A DNA stretch of 49,738 bases from positions 55,634-105,371 of the forward strand of contig NZ_MJGI01000009.1 in assembly GCF_001864835.1 (NCBI RefSeq), given 5' to 3'. Positions 34,414-42,055 of this stretch are shown piece after piece (position 1 is the stretch's first letter; each line of letters begins with the position of its first letter). The position numbers and the translations under genes were made by a program. This DNA comes from Curtobacterium sp. MCBA15_001. GTDB taxonomy: Bacteria; Actinomycetota; Actinomycetes; Actinomycetales; Microbacteriaceae. A model generated the notes under the pieces. It was given only the letters and a program-made list of their open reading frames with translations, was not told where the DNA came from and did not search any database.

Positions 34414-36030
34414 TCAGGCGGGCAGGAGCAGGCCATCGAGCACCAGGTCACGGGCGGCGGGCAGCAGGTCCGCCGCCAGTGCCTGCTCGTCGACCCCGGT
34501 GATCTGCGCCAGCGCACCGACGATCGCCGCCACCGACAGGTCACCGTCGCAGGCGCCGACGAACGCGGCGAGCGCCGTGTCCGCGTCGACCCGTCGCCCG
34601 AGTCCGCCGCCCTGCACGAGCGTCATCACGGTCGGGTCGTCGTTGCCCGGCCAGTAGTACCGCTCCTCGGTCACGTCGCCGGCGACCCGCAGGTGCGCCG
34701 CGGCGAGCGCGGTGTCGTCGTGCTCGGCGAGCCAGCTCGCGGCGTCGAGGACGCGGGCCACCGTGGCTCCGAGCCCCGCGGGGTTGGAGCCGAGCGTCTC
34801 GGGGACACGCTCGAACCGTCGGAGCCGAGCCGCGCCTCCTGGCTGGGGCCGGCGGACCACGACGTAGCCGAAGCCGACCCCGGTGACCTTCCGCGTGGCG
34901 AAGTCGTCGAGCCAGGCGGCCATCAGGTGGTCGGACTCGGGCGTGCCGGGCTTGGTGCCGCCGTCGCGGATCCAGGTCTCGGCGTACGAGGCCGGGTCCT
35001 GTCGTTCGCGTTCGATCACCCAGGCGTCCAGGTCGGTGTGCTCGAACCAGGCGCGCACCCGGTCGAGTCCGTCGACGCCCCAGTGGTACTCCCAGTTGCC
35101 GAGGAGCTGCGCGGTCCCGCCGGGTTCCAGGTGGTCGGCCAGCCCGGTCAGCACCGTCTCGACCAGGACGTCGCCGACCATGCCGCCGTCGCGGTACTCG
35201 TAGGACGGCACACCCTCGGCGCGGGGTGTGATGACGAACGGCGGGTTCGAGACGATCCGGTCGAACCGCTCCCCCGCGACGGGCTCGAACAGCGAACCGA
35301 GCCGGAACTCGATGCCGTCGAGACCGTTGAGCTGCGCGTTGAAGCGGGCGATGGCGAGGGCCCGGCGCGAGATGTCGGTGGCGACCACCTGATCCGCGAA
35401 GCGTCGGGCGTGCATGGCCTGGACGCCACAGCCGGTGCCGAGGTCGAGCACGCGGCGGACCGGCACGGGCACCTGCAGGCCGCTCAGCGTGGTCGTGGCG
35501 CCGCCGATGCCGAGCACGTGCTCCTCGTCGAGGGCGGCGCCGAGGGCCAGCTCCCCCAGGTCCGAGACGATCCACCAGCTGCCGGCACCCGCGTCGTCGA
35601 CGAACCCGTACGGACGCAGGTCCACCGTCGGCGCGACCTGACCCGCGGCCGTCCGGACCAGTCCCGCGCGTTCGAGGGCGCCGACACCGGTCCGTGCGAA
35701 CGCCTGGTCGGCATCGGACTCGGCGACGGGCAGGCCCAGGACGAACAGCGTGGCGAGGGTCCCCAGCGGCGAGGGTCCGCGCGCGTCGAGTGCTCGGAGT
35801 GCGGCGACGCGGGATCCCCGGTGCAGGGACGCCGCGGCCTCGGTACCCCAGAGCGCGTCGACCCCCTCGACGGTGAAGCCCGCGGCGGTCAGGTCGGCGC
35901 GCAGGGCATCGGTCACGGCGACGTCGGCGTGCACGTCGGGCAGCGTGTGGGCGCCGTCGGTCGTGCGGTCGGTCGTGCGCCTGTGGTCGGTCATGCGCCT
36001 GCGGTCGTTCATCCGCCTGCGGTCGGTCAT
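34414..36030 (-). CDS. SAM-dependent methyltransferase with NPPF motif
   Basis: This 538-aa protein has a winged-helix-like N-terminal domain (about 30-170), a class I methyltransferase core with motif I VLDLGTGCGVQAMHA, ATDISRRALAIARFNAQLNG and motif IV SNPPFV, and a long C-terminal domain. The NPPF motif indicates N-methylation of an amide or an exocyclic amine, as in HemK/RlmG-type enzymes targeting Gln or rRNA. The N-terminus has imperfect repeats (MTDRRR, MNDRRR, MTDHRR) encoded by an 18-bp DNA repeat with three in-frame ATGs; the first overlaps the upstream ArsR stop (ATGA). Target unknown. Confidence 0.85.
   Translation of the reverse strand: MTDRRRMNDRRRMTDHRRTTDRTTDGAHTLPDVHADVAVTDALRADLTAAGFTVEGVDALWGTEAAASLHRGSRVAALRALDARGPSPLGTLATLFVLGLPVAESDADQAFARTGVGALERAGLVRTAAGQVAPTVDLRPYGFVDDAGAGSWWIVSDLGELALGAALDEEHVLGIGGATTTLSGLQVPVPVRRVLDLGTGCGVQAMHARRFADQVVATDISRRALAIARFNAQLNGLDGIEFRLGSLFEPVAGERFDRIVSNPPFVITPRAEGVPSYEYRDGGMVGDVLVETVLTGLADHLEPGGTAQLLGNWEYHWGVDGLDRVRAWFEHTDLDAWVIERERQDPASYAETWIRDGGTKPGTPESDHLMAAWLDDFATRKVTGVGFGYVVVRRPQPGGAARLRRFERVPETLGSNPAGLGATVARVLDAASWLAEHDDTALAAAHLRVAGDVTEERYYWPGNDDPTVMTLVQGGGLGRRVDADTALAAFVGACDGDLSVAAIVGALAQITGVDEQALAADLLPAARDLVLDGLLLPA
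35955..36030. repeat. 18-bp tandem repeat at the methyltransferase start
   Basis: Three near-identical 18-bp units (minus strand ATGACCGACCGCAGGCGG and variants) are followed by two shorter ACGACCGAC units. Each of the first three contains an in-frame ATG, at 36030, 36012 and 35994. Confidence 0.75.
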
Positions 36031-36398
36031 GCGCCCAGGTCCTCGCGCATCAGCGTCGCGGGCACCTGCCAGTCGACGACCAGGTCGAGCAGCCCCGGGA
36101 ACCGCTGCTGCACGTCATCGACCCGGACGCGGCTGACGCGGGTCAGACCCTCGAGGTGCTGTTCGAGCAGGCCGGCCTCGCGCAGCACACGGAAGTGGTG
36201 CGTCAGCGTGGACTTCGGCCGGTCGACGCCGACCCAGCCGCACGAGCGCTCGCCCCCGGCGGCGTCGACCAGGTAGCGGTGCAGGATCGCCAGGCGGATC
36301 GGGTCGGACAGGGCGTCCATCACGACGGGCAGGTCCATCTCGGCGACCGTCGGCTGCGGCAGGCGCTCGGGCGCCGCCAGCTCCACTCGTTCGGGCAT
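36027..36398 (-). CDS. ArsR-type winged-helix transcriptional regulator
   Basis: This 123-aa protein has a winged helix of ArsR type: MDALSDPIRLAILHRYLVDAAGGERSCGWVGVDRPKSTLTHHFRVLREAGLLEQHLEGLTRVSRVRVDDVQQRFPGLLDLV. No metal-binding Cys pair is evident. The start at 36398 (MPERVEL) lacks a clear ribosome site; a GTG at 36422 is an alternative. It is divergent from an MFS exporter with two related dyads in between, and coupled by ATGA overlap to the downstream methyltransferase. It probably represses the exporter until a ligand is present. Confidence 0.85.
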   Translation of the reverse strand: MPERVELAAPERLPQPTVAEMDLPVVMDALSDPIRLAILHRYLVDAAGGERSCGWVGVDRPKSTLTHHFRVLREAGLLEQHLEGLTRVSRVRVDDVQQRFPGLLDLVVDWQVPATLMREDLGA

Positions 36399-36426
36399 GG
36401 ACGGGACGCTACCACCGTTCACCTCG

Positions 36427-36448
36427 CTGTACGACTTGCGTCGTACAG
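36427..36448. promoter_or_regulatory. Operator 1 of the ArsR/MFS pair
   Basis: CTGTACGAC (36427-36435) and GTCGTACAG (36440-36448) are perfect 9-bp arms around TTGC, in the divergent promoter region. Confidence 0.75.
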
Positions 36449-36456
36449 CCGCGGTA

Positions 36457-36477
36457 CTGTACGACTGGTCTCGTACA
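36457..36477. promoter_or_regulatory. Operator 2 of the ArsR/MFS pair
   Basis: TGTACGA (36458-36464) and TCGTACA (36471-36477) form a second dyad with a similar sequence, centred 30 bp from the first. The pair gives same-face (three-turn) binding just upstream of the MFS gene. Confidence 0.72.
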
Positions 36478-36499
36478 ACAACGCTCGGAAGGTGCGCTC

Positions 36500-37747
36500 A
36501 TGCAGTCAGCCCGCTCGGTCGCCGGGTTCTGGATCATCGCGGCGATGCTGTTCGTGGCACTCGCCTCATCAGCGGTGCCCTCGCCGATCTACCCCGTGTA
36601 CGCCGCGGAGTGGCACCTGACGCCGCTCATGCTCACCGGGGTCTTCGCCATCTACGTCGCCGGGCTGCTCGTCAGTCTGCTCGTCGCCGGCCGCCTGTCG
36701 GACCACGTCGGACGCAAGCCCGTGCTCGTCGTCGGCGGGCTCGCCCTCACCCTGTCGCTGGGGTTGTTCGCCGTGGCGGACGGGCTCGGCGCGCTCATCC
36801 TCGACCGCATCGTGCAGGGCGTCTCCGTCGGACTGCTCATCGGTGCGCTCGGAGCCGCCCTCATCGACAACTCCCTCGAACGGCACCCGAGCCTGGCGGG
36901 CGTGCTGAACGGCGCCGTCCCGCCGTTCGCCCTCGCCGCGGGCGCGATGTCGAGCGGCGCCCTGGTGGAGTGGGGTCCAGCGCCTGAGCAGTTCGTCTAC
37001 CTGCTGTTCGGCGCCCTGCTGCTGCTCATGGTGCTCGCGCTGTTCGTCGTCCCCGAGCAGGTCCAGCGTCGCCCGGGCGCCCTCCGCTCCCTCCGCCCGA
37101 CGATCTCGGTGCCGCGGTCCTCGCGCGCGCTGTTCCGCGGCGTCACCGGATCGCTCATCGCCAGCTGGGCGCTCGGCGGCCTCTTCCTGTCGCTCGTCCC
37201 CTCGGCGCTCGGGCAGGTGTTCGGCATCGAGAACCACTTCGCCGCCGGTGCGCTCATCGCCGTCGTGACGGGGGCCGGAGCGCTGACCGGCCTGGCGATC
37301 CAGCGCATGGACGCGCGGAGCGCCCTGCTGATCGGCCTCGTCGCGCTGGTCCTCGGTCCGATCGTCACCGTGGCCTTCGTCTTCGCCCACTCGCTGCCCG
37401 GGCTCGTGGTCGGCAGCGCCATCGCCGGCGTCGGCTTCGGCGCCGGGTTCCAGGCCCCGCTCCGGATGCTGCTCACCACGGCGGCACCGACGCACCGTGC
37501 GGGGCTGCTCTCGACGATCTACGTCGTCAGCTACCTGGCGTTCGGCATCCCGGCGGTGGTCGGCGGGCTGCTCGAGCCGGCGGTCGGCCTGGTGCCGGTG
37601 CTCGCCGGGTACGGGGCGTTCATCGTGCTCGCCGCGGCGGTCGCCCTCGTGCTGCAGCTCGCGTCGCGCTCGGCCGCGCAGGTCGAGGAGCAGGCGTGCG
37701 AGGCGCTCGAGCGCACCGCCACGGGCTCGATCCGCACGGCGGAGTAG
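36500..37747 (+). CDS. MFS exporter, ArsR-controlled
   Basis: This 415-aa protein has twelve spans and the MFS loop motif GRLSDHVGRKPVLVVGG (motif A). Other parts are SAVPSPIYPVYAAEWHLTPLMLTGVFAIYVAG (span 1-2) and GAGFQAPLRMLLTTAAPTHRAGLLSTIYVVSYLAFGIPAVVGG. GGAAGG precedes the ATG. Two dyads lie within 75 bp upstream and the ArsR gene is divergent, so expression is probably induced by the exported compound. Substrate unknown. Confidence 0.87.
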   Translation: MQSARSVAGFWIIAAMLFVALASSAVPSPIYPVYAAEWHLTPLMLTGVFAIYVAGLLVSLLVAGRLSDHVGRKPVLVVGGLALTLSLGLFAVADGLGALILDRIVQGVSVGLLIGALGAALIDNSLERHPSLAGVLNGAVPPFALAAGAMSSGALVEWGPAPEQFVYLLFGALLLLMVLALFVVPEQVQRRPGALRSLRPTISVPRSSRALFRGVTGSLIASWALGGLFLSLVPSALGQVFGIENHFAAGALIAVVTGAGALTGLAIQRMDARSALLIGLVALVLGPIVTVAFVFAHSLPGLVVGSAIAGVGFGAGFQAPLRMLLTTAAPTHRAGLLSTIYVVSYLAFGIPAVVGGLLEPAVGLVPVLAGYGAFIVLAAAVALVLQLASRSAAQVEEQACEALERTATGSIRTAE

Positions 37748-37758
37748 CCCGGGCGCCC

Positions 37759-38172
37759 CTAGTGCGTCGGCCGCGGCGGACGCCGCATGCTGCGGTGCGC
37801 CTCGGCGTGCGCGGAGTCGACGTCGGCCTTGCCCCGGTCCGCAGCGCGACGCAGCCACTGCGGCCCGTGCGTCTTCGCCCAGTCCCAGAAGCGGTGCAGC
37901 TGCGCCCGGAGCCACGTGATGATCCGGTGGAAGAAGTGGAACTCGCTCGCCAGGATCGTGAGGCCGATGAACACGACCAGCCATCCGGGCCCGGGCAGCG
38001 GCACCAGGATCAGCCCGATGACCACGACGAGCCCGCCGACGATGCCGATCAGCACCTTCCAGAACAGGTGCACGTGCGGCCGGGCGTGGATCCAGGCGCG
38101 CATGTCGTGGAACCACTGGAAACGGTGGGGTCGCGCTGCACTCGCCGTGCGGTCGTCCGGGTCGCCGTCCAT
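37759..38172 (-). CDS. TIGR02611/PGPGW family membrane protein
   Basis: This 137-aa protein has two hydrophobic spans around the family hallmark VPLPGPGWLVVFIGLTILASEFHFFHRI and a basic C-terminal tail (RRAADRGKADVDSAHAEAHRSMRRPPRP). The PGPGW motif and FWKVLIGIVGGLVVVIGLILV make the assignment firm. Function unknown in general. Convergent with the MFS exporter gene. Confidence 0.85.
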   Translation of the reverse strand: MDGDPDDRTASAARPHRFQWFHDMRAWIHARPHVHLFWKVLIGIVGGLVVVIGLILVPLPGPGWLVVFIGLTILASEFHFFHRIITWLRAQLHRFWDWAKTHGPQWLRRAADRGKADVDSAHAEAHRSMRRPPRPTH

Positions 38173-38269
38173 CCCCGAACGGTAGGACCCGCGGCTGGGA
38201 ATCCGCGGCGCAGCGGGTGCCGATCAGCCGGGTGCGGCGGTGCCGTCAGTGCGACGGACGGGAGGCACG

Positions 38270-38602
38270 TCATGCGTGCGCGACGCACGTCGCGGCCCAC
38301 GGGACGGCGGCGAGTCGGGCCTCCTGGATGGGTTCACCGCCGACCACGCACGTCCCGTAGACACCCGCGTCGAGCCGCGCGAGCGCGGCGTCGACCTGCT
38401 CGACGCGCCGACGCGCGTCATCCCGCACCGCGCCGAGCGACCCGCGCTCCCAGGCCAGCGTCGCCCCCTCGGGGTCGTGCTCGTCGTCCGTGTTCGCGCC
38501 GTCGCGGGCGTCACTGACGTCGCGCATGCTCCGCTCGACGTCGGCGAGCAGCTTGACCGAGCGGCCGCGCTCCGTCAGCAGGGCCTCGCGAGGGTCGTCC
38601 AT
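38270..38602 (-). CDS. DksA/TraR-like protein with degenerate zinc finger
   Basis: This 110-aa protein has a coiled-coil N-terminus (ALLTERGRSVKLLADVERSMRDV) and a C-terminal YGTCVVGGEPIQEARLAAVPWAATCVAHA, the DksA/TraR finger pattern C-x2-C...C-x2-C. The second Cys of each pair is replaced (CVVG, CVAH), so normal zinc binding is unlikely. Family members bind RNA polymerase in the secondary channel; here that may still hold or may be lost. It is divergent from LLM gene 2, with 55 bp between. Start chosen at MDDPREA; no strong ribosome site. Confidence 0.78.
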   Translation of the reverse strand: MDDPREALLTERGRSVKLLADVERSMRDVSDARDGANTDDEHDPEGATLAWERGSLGAVRDDARRRVEQVDAALARLDAGVYGTCVVGGEPIQEARLAAVPWAATCVAHA

Positions 38603-38641
38603 GCCGACGACGCTAGTCCTGCGGAATGGACTCCATCGCGG

Positions 38642-38653
38642 ATGCGTTCGCAT
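38642..38653. promoter_or_regulatory. ATGCG-NN-CGCAT dyad before LLM gene 2
   Basis: ATGCGTTCGCAT, with matching flanking G and C giving a 14-bp perfect palindrome, lies 4 bp before the ATG of the LLM gene. It matches the two copies before LLM gene 1. Confidence 0.65.
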
Positions 38654-38657
38654 CGAC

Positions 38658-39689
38658 ATGACGAAGATCGGGTTCCTGTCGTTCGGACACTGGCGCGACG
38701 TGCCGGGGTCCCGGGTCCGCAGCGGGCGTGAGGCCCTGGTGCAGGGCATCGACCTCGCGGTCGCAGCCGAGGAGGCCGGCGTCGACGGGGCGTACTTCCG
38801 CGTGCACCACTTCGCGCAGCAGCAGGCCGCCCCCTTCCCGCTGCTGTCCGCGATCGCCGCGAAGACCAGCCGCATCGAGATCGGCACCGGCGTGATCGAC
38901 ATGCGGTACGAGAACCCGCTCTACATGGCCGAGGAAGCGGCGGCCACCGACCTGATCTCCGGCGGCCGGCTCCAGCTCGGGGTGAGCCGGGGGTCACCCG
39001 AGACCGCCCTGGCCGGGTACCAGTCCTTCGGGTACGTGCCCGAGGCCTCCGACCCGAACGGCGCCGACCTGGCCCGCGCGCACACCACCGTTCTCCGCCG
39101 CGCGATCGCCGGCGAGCCGATGGCCAACGCGAACCCCCAGATGACCGGCTCCGAGGGATCGCTGCCGATCCTCCCGCTGTCGGACACGCTCCAGGACCGG
39201 ATCTGGTGGGGCGCCGGCACGCGGGCGACCGCCGAGTGGACGGCCGAACAGGGGATGAACCTGATGTCGTCGACCCTGCTGACCGAGGACACCGGCGTGC
39301 CCTTCGAGCAGCTGCAGGCCGAGCAGATCGAGCGCTTCCGCCGGGTCTGGGCGGAGTCGGGCTGGGAGCGCACCCCGCGGGTCTCCGTCTCGCGCAGCAT
39401 CATCCCGATCGTCGACGACGAGTCACGCCACTACTTCGGCGTGCGGGCCCAGGTCGAGGGATCGGACCAGGTCGGGTACCTCGACGGTGGACTCGCGCGC
39501 TTCGGCCGCTCCTACATCGGGTCGCCCGAGGACCTCGTCGTGGAGCTGGCTGCCGACGCGGCGGTCCGCGCTGCCGACACGGTCCTCGTGACCGTGCCGA
39601 ACCAGCTCGGCGTCGACTTCAACGCCCGGCTGCTGGCGGCGGTCGCGGACGTCATGCGCGAGGTGGACGCAGCGCCAGTCCCGGCCTGA
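38658..39689 (+). CDS. LLM class flavin-dependent oxidoreductase (2)
   Basis: This 343-aa luciferase-fold oxidoreductase starts MTKIGFLSFGHWRDVPGS. The shared block IGTGVIDMRYENPLYMAEEAAATDLISGGRLQLGVSRGSPE and the segment IWWGAGTRATAEW follow the same order as in the gene at 28642, so the two are paralogues. No ribosome binding site precedes the ATG; a palindrome ends 4 bp before it, as a repressor site or part of a leaderless promoter. Substrate and reductase partner unknown. Confidence 0.9.
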   Translation: MTKIGFLSFGHWRDVPGSRVRSGREALVQGIDLAVAAEEAGVDGAYFRVHHFAQQQAAPFPLLSAIAAKTSRIEIGTGVIDMRYENPLYMAEEAAATDLISGGRLQLGVSRGSPETALAGYQSFGYVPEASDPNGADLARAHTTVLRRAIAGEPMANANPQMTGSEGSLPILPLSDTLQDRIWWGAGTRATAEWTAEQGMNLMSSTLLTEDTGVPFEQLQAEQIERFRRVWAESGWERTPRVSVSRSIIPIVDDESRHYFGVRAQVEGSDQVGYLDGGLARFGRSYIGSPEDLVVELAADAAVRAADTVLVTVPNQLGVDFNARLLAAVADVMREVDAAPVPA

Positions 39690-39787
39690 CGTCCCCCTTC
39701 CTGCCGACACCCGGGTTGGGACTGGGAGGGCGGAGCGGCGGACCGTAGCGTCGAGAGGCACCATCCACTCGTCCTCAGGAGCTCCTC

Positions 39788-40237
39788 GTGACACTGCCGG
39801 CCGCTGGCTGGTTCCCGGACCCCCGGGACGCCGGTCGTCTCCGTTGGTGGGACGGGCACGCCTGGGGTGAGGGCACGCGGCCGCTGCCGGCCCGAGGACC
39901 AGCGGCGATGGTGCCGGTGACGGTGACCCCGACCGGGCCGTCCTTCTCGGTGACGCCCCCGCCCGTCGAGCACCGGACCTGGGCCTATGGCGCTGCGACC
40001 TCGCGGCGACTCTGCGCGTTCGCGGCGTCCGCGGCGGTCCTGGCGATCGCGTCCGTGGCGCTCAACCCATGGGGTGCGTTCAGTGTGCTCGCGGTCCTGG
40101 CCGGCCTCGTCGGTGTCGTCCGCCCGGGTGCGACGGACCGATGGCGGTTGCTGGCGCGGAGCGTGGCGGTGTCCGCGATCGTGGTCGCCCTCGCCACGGG
40201 CCTGGTCGCGCTGAGCACCCACGCACCCGTGTCCTGA
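39788..40237 (+). CDS. DUF2510 membrane protein
   Basis: This 149-aa protein starts (GTG, AGGAG upstream) with the DUF2510 motif AGWFPDPRDAGRLRWWDGHAWGEGTR, a short beta domain typical of actinobacteria, then a Pro/Thr linker and three hydrophobic spans (about 77-95, 98-113 and 125-145). DUF2510 domains are thought to sit on the cytoplasmic side and bind unknown partners. Convergent with xerD. Confidence 0.82.
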   Translation: MTLPAAGWFPDPRDAGRLRWWDGHAWGEGTRPLPARGPAAMVPVTVTPTGPSFSVTPPPVEHRTWAYGAATSRRLCAFAASAAVLAIASVALNPWGAFSVLAVLAGLVGVVRPGATDRWRLLARSVAVSAIVVALATGLVALSTHAPVS

Positions 40238-40271
40238 CGCAGCACCGGGCCGGCCCGGGCCCGCGCCAGCC

Positions 40272-41360
40272 CTACCGCCGCGCCCGCGGATGCGCCGTCT
40301 GGTACACGTCGCGCAGCAGGTCCGCGGTCACCATCGTGTAGATCTGCGTCGTCGCGACACTCGCGTGCCCGAGCAGTTCCTGAACCACCCGGACGTCCGC
40401 ACCACCCTCGAGCAGGTGCGTCGCGAACGAGTGCCGGAACGTGTGCGGCGACACGTGCTCCACCAGGTCCGCCCGCTCAGCCGCCGCCTGGATCACGAGC
40501 CACGCACTCTGCCGCGAGAGCCGCGCACCCCGCGCCCCGAGGAACAGCGCCGGCGTCGACGGTCCCCGAACGGCGAACACCGGCCGCGCCCGCACGAGGT
40601 ACGCCTCGACCGCAGCCCGGGCGTAGCTGCCGAGCGGCACGATGCGCTGCTTGTTGCCCTTGCCCGTGACCCGGACCACCGCGATGCCGTCATCCCCGGC
40701 GACGTCATCAGCCCCGGACCCGGCCCCAGACCCGGCCCCGGCCCCGGCCCCGGCCCCGGCCCCGGCCAGCGTCGTGACGTCGTCCACGGACAGCCCGACC
40801 GCCTCGGAGATACGCGCCCCGGTGGCGTAGAGCAGTTCGAGCAGCGCCCGGTCCCGCAGCGCCACCGGGTCGTCCCCCTCGGTGGCCTGCAACAACCGTT
40901 CCATGTCGTGCACCGAGATCGCCTTCGGCAGTCGCATCGGGGCCTTCGGCGGGCGGACGGACGCGCCGGGGTCCATCGGCAACCAGCCCTCACCGGCGGC
41001 GAACGTGGCGAAGGACCGTACCGAGCTGAGCATCCGGGCGATCGACCGCGGCGCCAACGGCCCCTCGGGGCGCGTCGCGAGGTGCGTCACGAACCCGGAC
41101 AGGTCAGCACGCGCCAGCCGCCCGACGTCCTGGAGCACGCTCGCTCCCCCGGCCCGGTCCGCGCCGGACGACTCGACGACGGGCTGCGTCGCGATCCACA
41201 CCGCGAACGTCGCGAGGTCGCGCCGGTACGCCGCCAGGGTGTGCTGCGACAGCCCCCGCTCGATCGCGACGTGCCGCAGGTAGACGTCGACGGCCCGTTC
41301 GAGCGGCACTGCACCCGAGGACAGCGCCGCACCCGCGAGCGGAACGGCACCGGAGGTCAC
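40272..41360 (-). CDS. xerD: Site-specific tyrosine recombinase XerD
   Basis: This 362-aa protein resolves chromosome dimers at dif together with XerC. The N-terminal SAM-like domain has [25 protein letters not shown]. Catalytic residues are Arg in [13 protein letters not shown], Lys in [13 protein letters not shown]-x2-R in [19 protein letters not shown], His in [13 protein letters not shown] and the Tyr there. Between Arg and Lys lies an unusual (Gly-Ala)n insertion encoded by a GGCCCC hexamer repeat. The start is GTG, 9 nt after the NUDIX stop: same operon. Family length is usually about 300. Confidence 0.93.
   Translation of the reverse strand: MTSGAVPLAGAALSSGAVPLERAVDVYLRHVAIERGLSQHTLAAYRRDLATFAVWIATQPVVESSGADRAGGASVLQDVGRLARADLSGFVTHLATRPEGPLAPRSIARMLSSVRSFATFAAGEGWLPMDPGASVRPPKAPMRLPKAISVHDMERLLQATEGDDPVALRDRALLELLYATGARISEAVGLSVDDVTTLAGAGAGAGAGAGSGAGSGADDVAGDDGIAVVRVTGKGNKQRIVPLGSYARAAVEAYLVRARPVFAVRGPSTPALFLGARGARLSRQSAWLVIQAAAERADLVEHVSPHTFRHSFATHLLEGGADVRVVQELLGHASVATTQIYTMVTADLLRDVYQTAHPRARR
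40734..40767. repeat. GGCCCC hexanucleotide repeat inside xerD
   Basis: The hexamer GGCCCC is repeated 5.7 times. On the minus strand it encodes alternating Gly and Ala in xerD. Hexamer slippage would change linker length without changing frame. Confidence 0.85.
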
Positions 41361-41369
41361 CGGACGAGG

Positions 41370-41945
41370 CTACTGCTCCGCACCACGCTCGAGCGCGTCC
41401 ACGGCGAGCGCCGCCACGATGAGCGCCGAGTTGTGCAGCCGACCCGCGAAGATCCCGGCGATGACCTCGGCCCGTGGGACCCACCGGACCTCGATGTCGG
41501 CCTCTTCGGCTTCACGCTCGAACGTGGAGCCCGTGGGCCGGACGTCGCGCGCGCGGTAGATCTCGATGAACTCGTTGCTGCCGCCGGACGAGGTGTTGTA
41601 GTGCACCAGCGGCTCCCAGGTGTCGGCCTCGACGTCCGCTTCCTCGGCGAGTTCACGCTGCGCAGCGACCAGGTGGTCCTCGCCCGGGTGGTCGAGCAGT
41701 CCGGCGGGCAGCTCCCAGTCGCGCAGCTGCACGGGGTGCCGGTACTGCTGGATCACGAGCACGCGGCCCTCGGCGTCCTCGGCCCAGACCGCGACGGCAC
41801 CGGTGTGGTCGATGTACTCACGGACCATGCCGTCCCCGTACGCCACCTCGTCCCGCCGGACGTCCCACACCGCGCCCTCGTAGACGACCGTGGAGTCGGT
41901 CACGTCGAAGGAGGTCGGGTCGTCAGCGATGGGTGCGTCGGTCAC
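41370..41945 (-). CDS. NUDIX hydrolase, ADP-ribose pyrophosphatase-like
   Basis: This 191-aa protein has the NUDIX helix GLLDHPGEDHLVAAQRELAEEADVE (G...GE-x7-REL-x-EE), preceded by VIQQYRHPVQLRDWELPAG, the ADP-ribose/sugar-nucleotide branch. GTG at 41945 has GGATGG 4 nt upstream. The gene lies between pyrG and xerD, the same order as Rv1699-Rv1700-Rv1701 in Mycobacterium tuberculosis. It probably cleaves ADP-ribose to AMP and ribose-5-phosphate. Confidence 0.88.
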   Translation of the reverse strand: MTDAPIADDPTSFDVTDSTVVYEGAVWDVRRDEVAYGDGMVREYIDHTGAVAVWAEDAEGRVLVIQQYRHPVQLRDWELPAGLLDHPGEDHLVAAQRELAEEADVEADTWEPLVHYNTSSGGSNEFIEIYRARDVRPTGSTFEREAEEADIEVRWVPRAEVIAGIFAGRLHNSALIVAALAVDALERGAEQ

Positions 41946-41992
41946 GTGACCATCCAACCAGCGACCACCGTCACGTCCCACACCGACCCACA

Positions 41993-42040
41993 GACGGACG
42001 GGAGGCCCGTGGCTGCGCAGCCACGGGCCTCCCGTCTGTC
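41993..42040. terminator. 48-bp palindrome, GGAGGC family, after pyrG
   Basis: Arms GACGGACGGGAGGCCCGTGG and its complement (one G-T pair) form a near-perfect hairpin 15 bp after the pyrG stop and about 48 bp before the NUDIX start. It probably acts as a terminator or attenuator between them. Confidence 0.75.
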
Positions 42041-42055
42041 ACGTGGTGACGTCGA

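Noticed and set aside
38490..38657. An N-terminal extension of LLM oxidoreductase 2
   Set aside because: The added residues are low-complexity and run through the divergent promoter and into the DksA-like gene; the family start fits MTKIGFLSFG.
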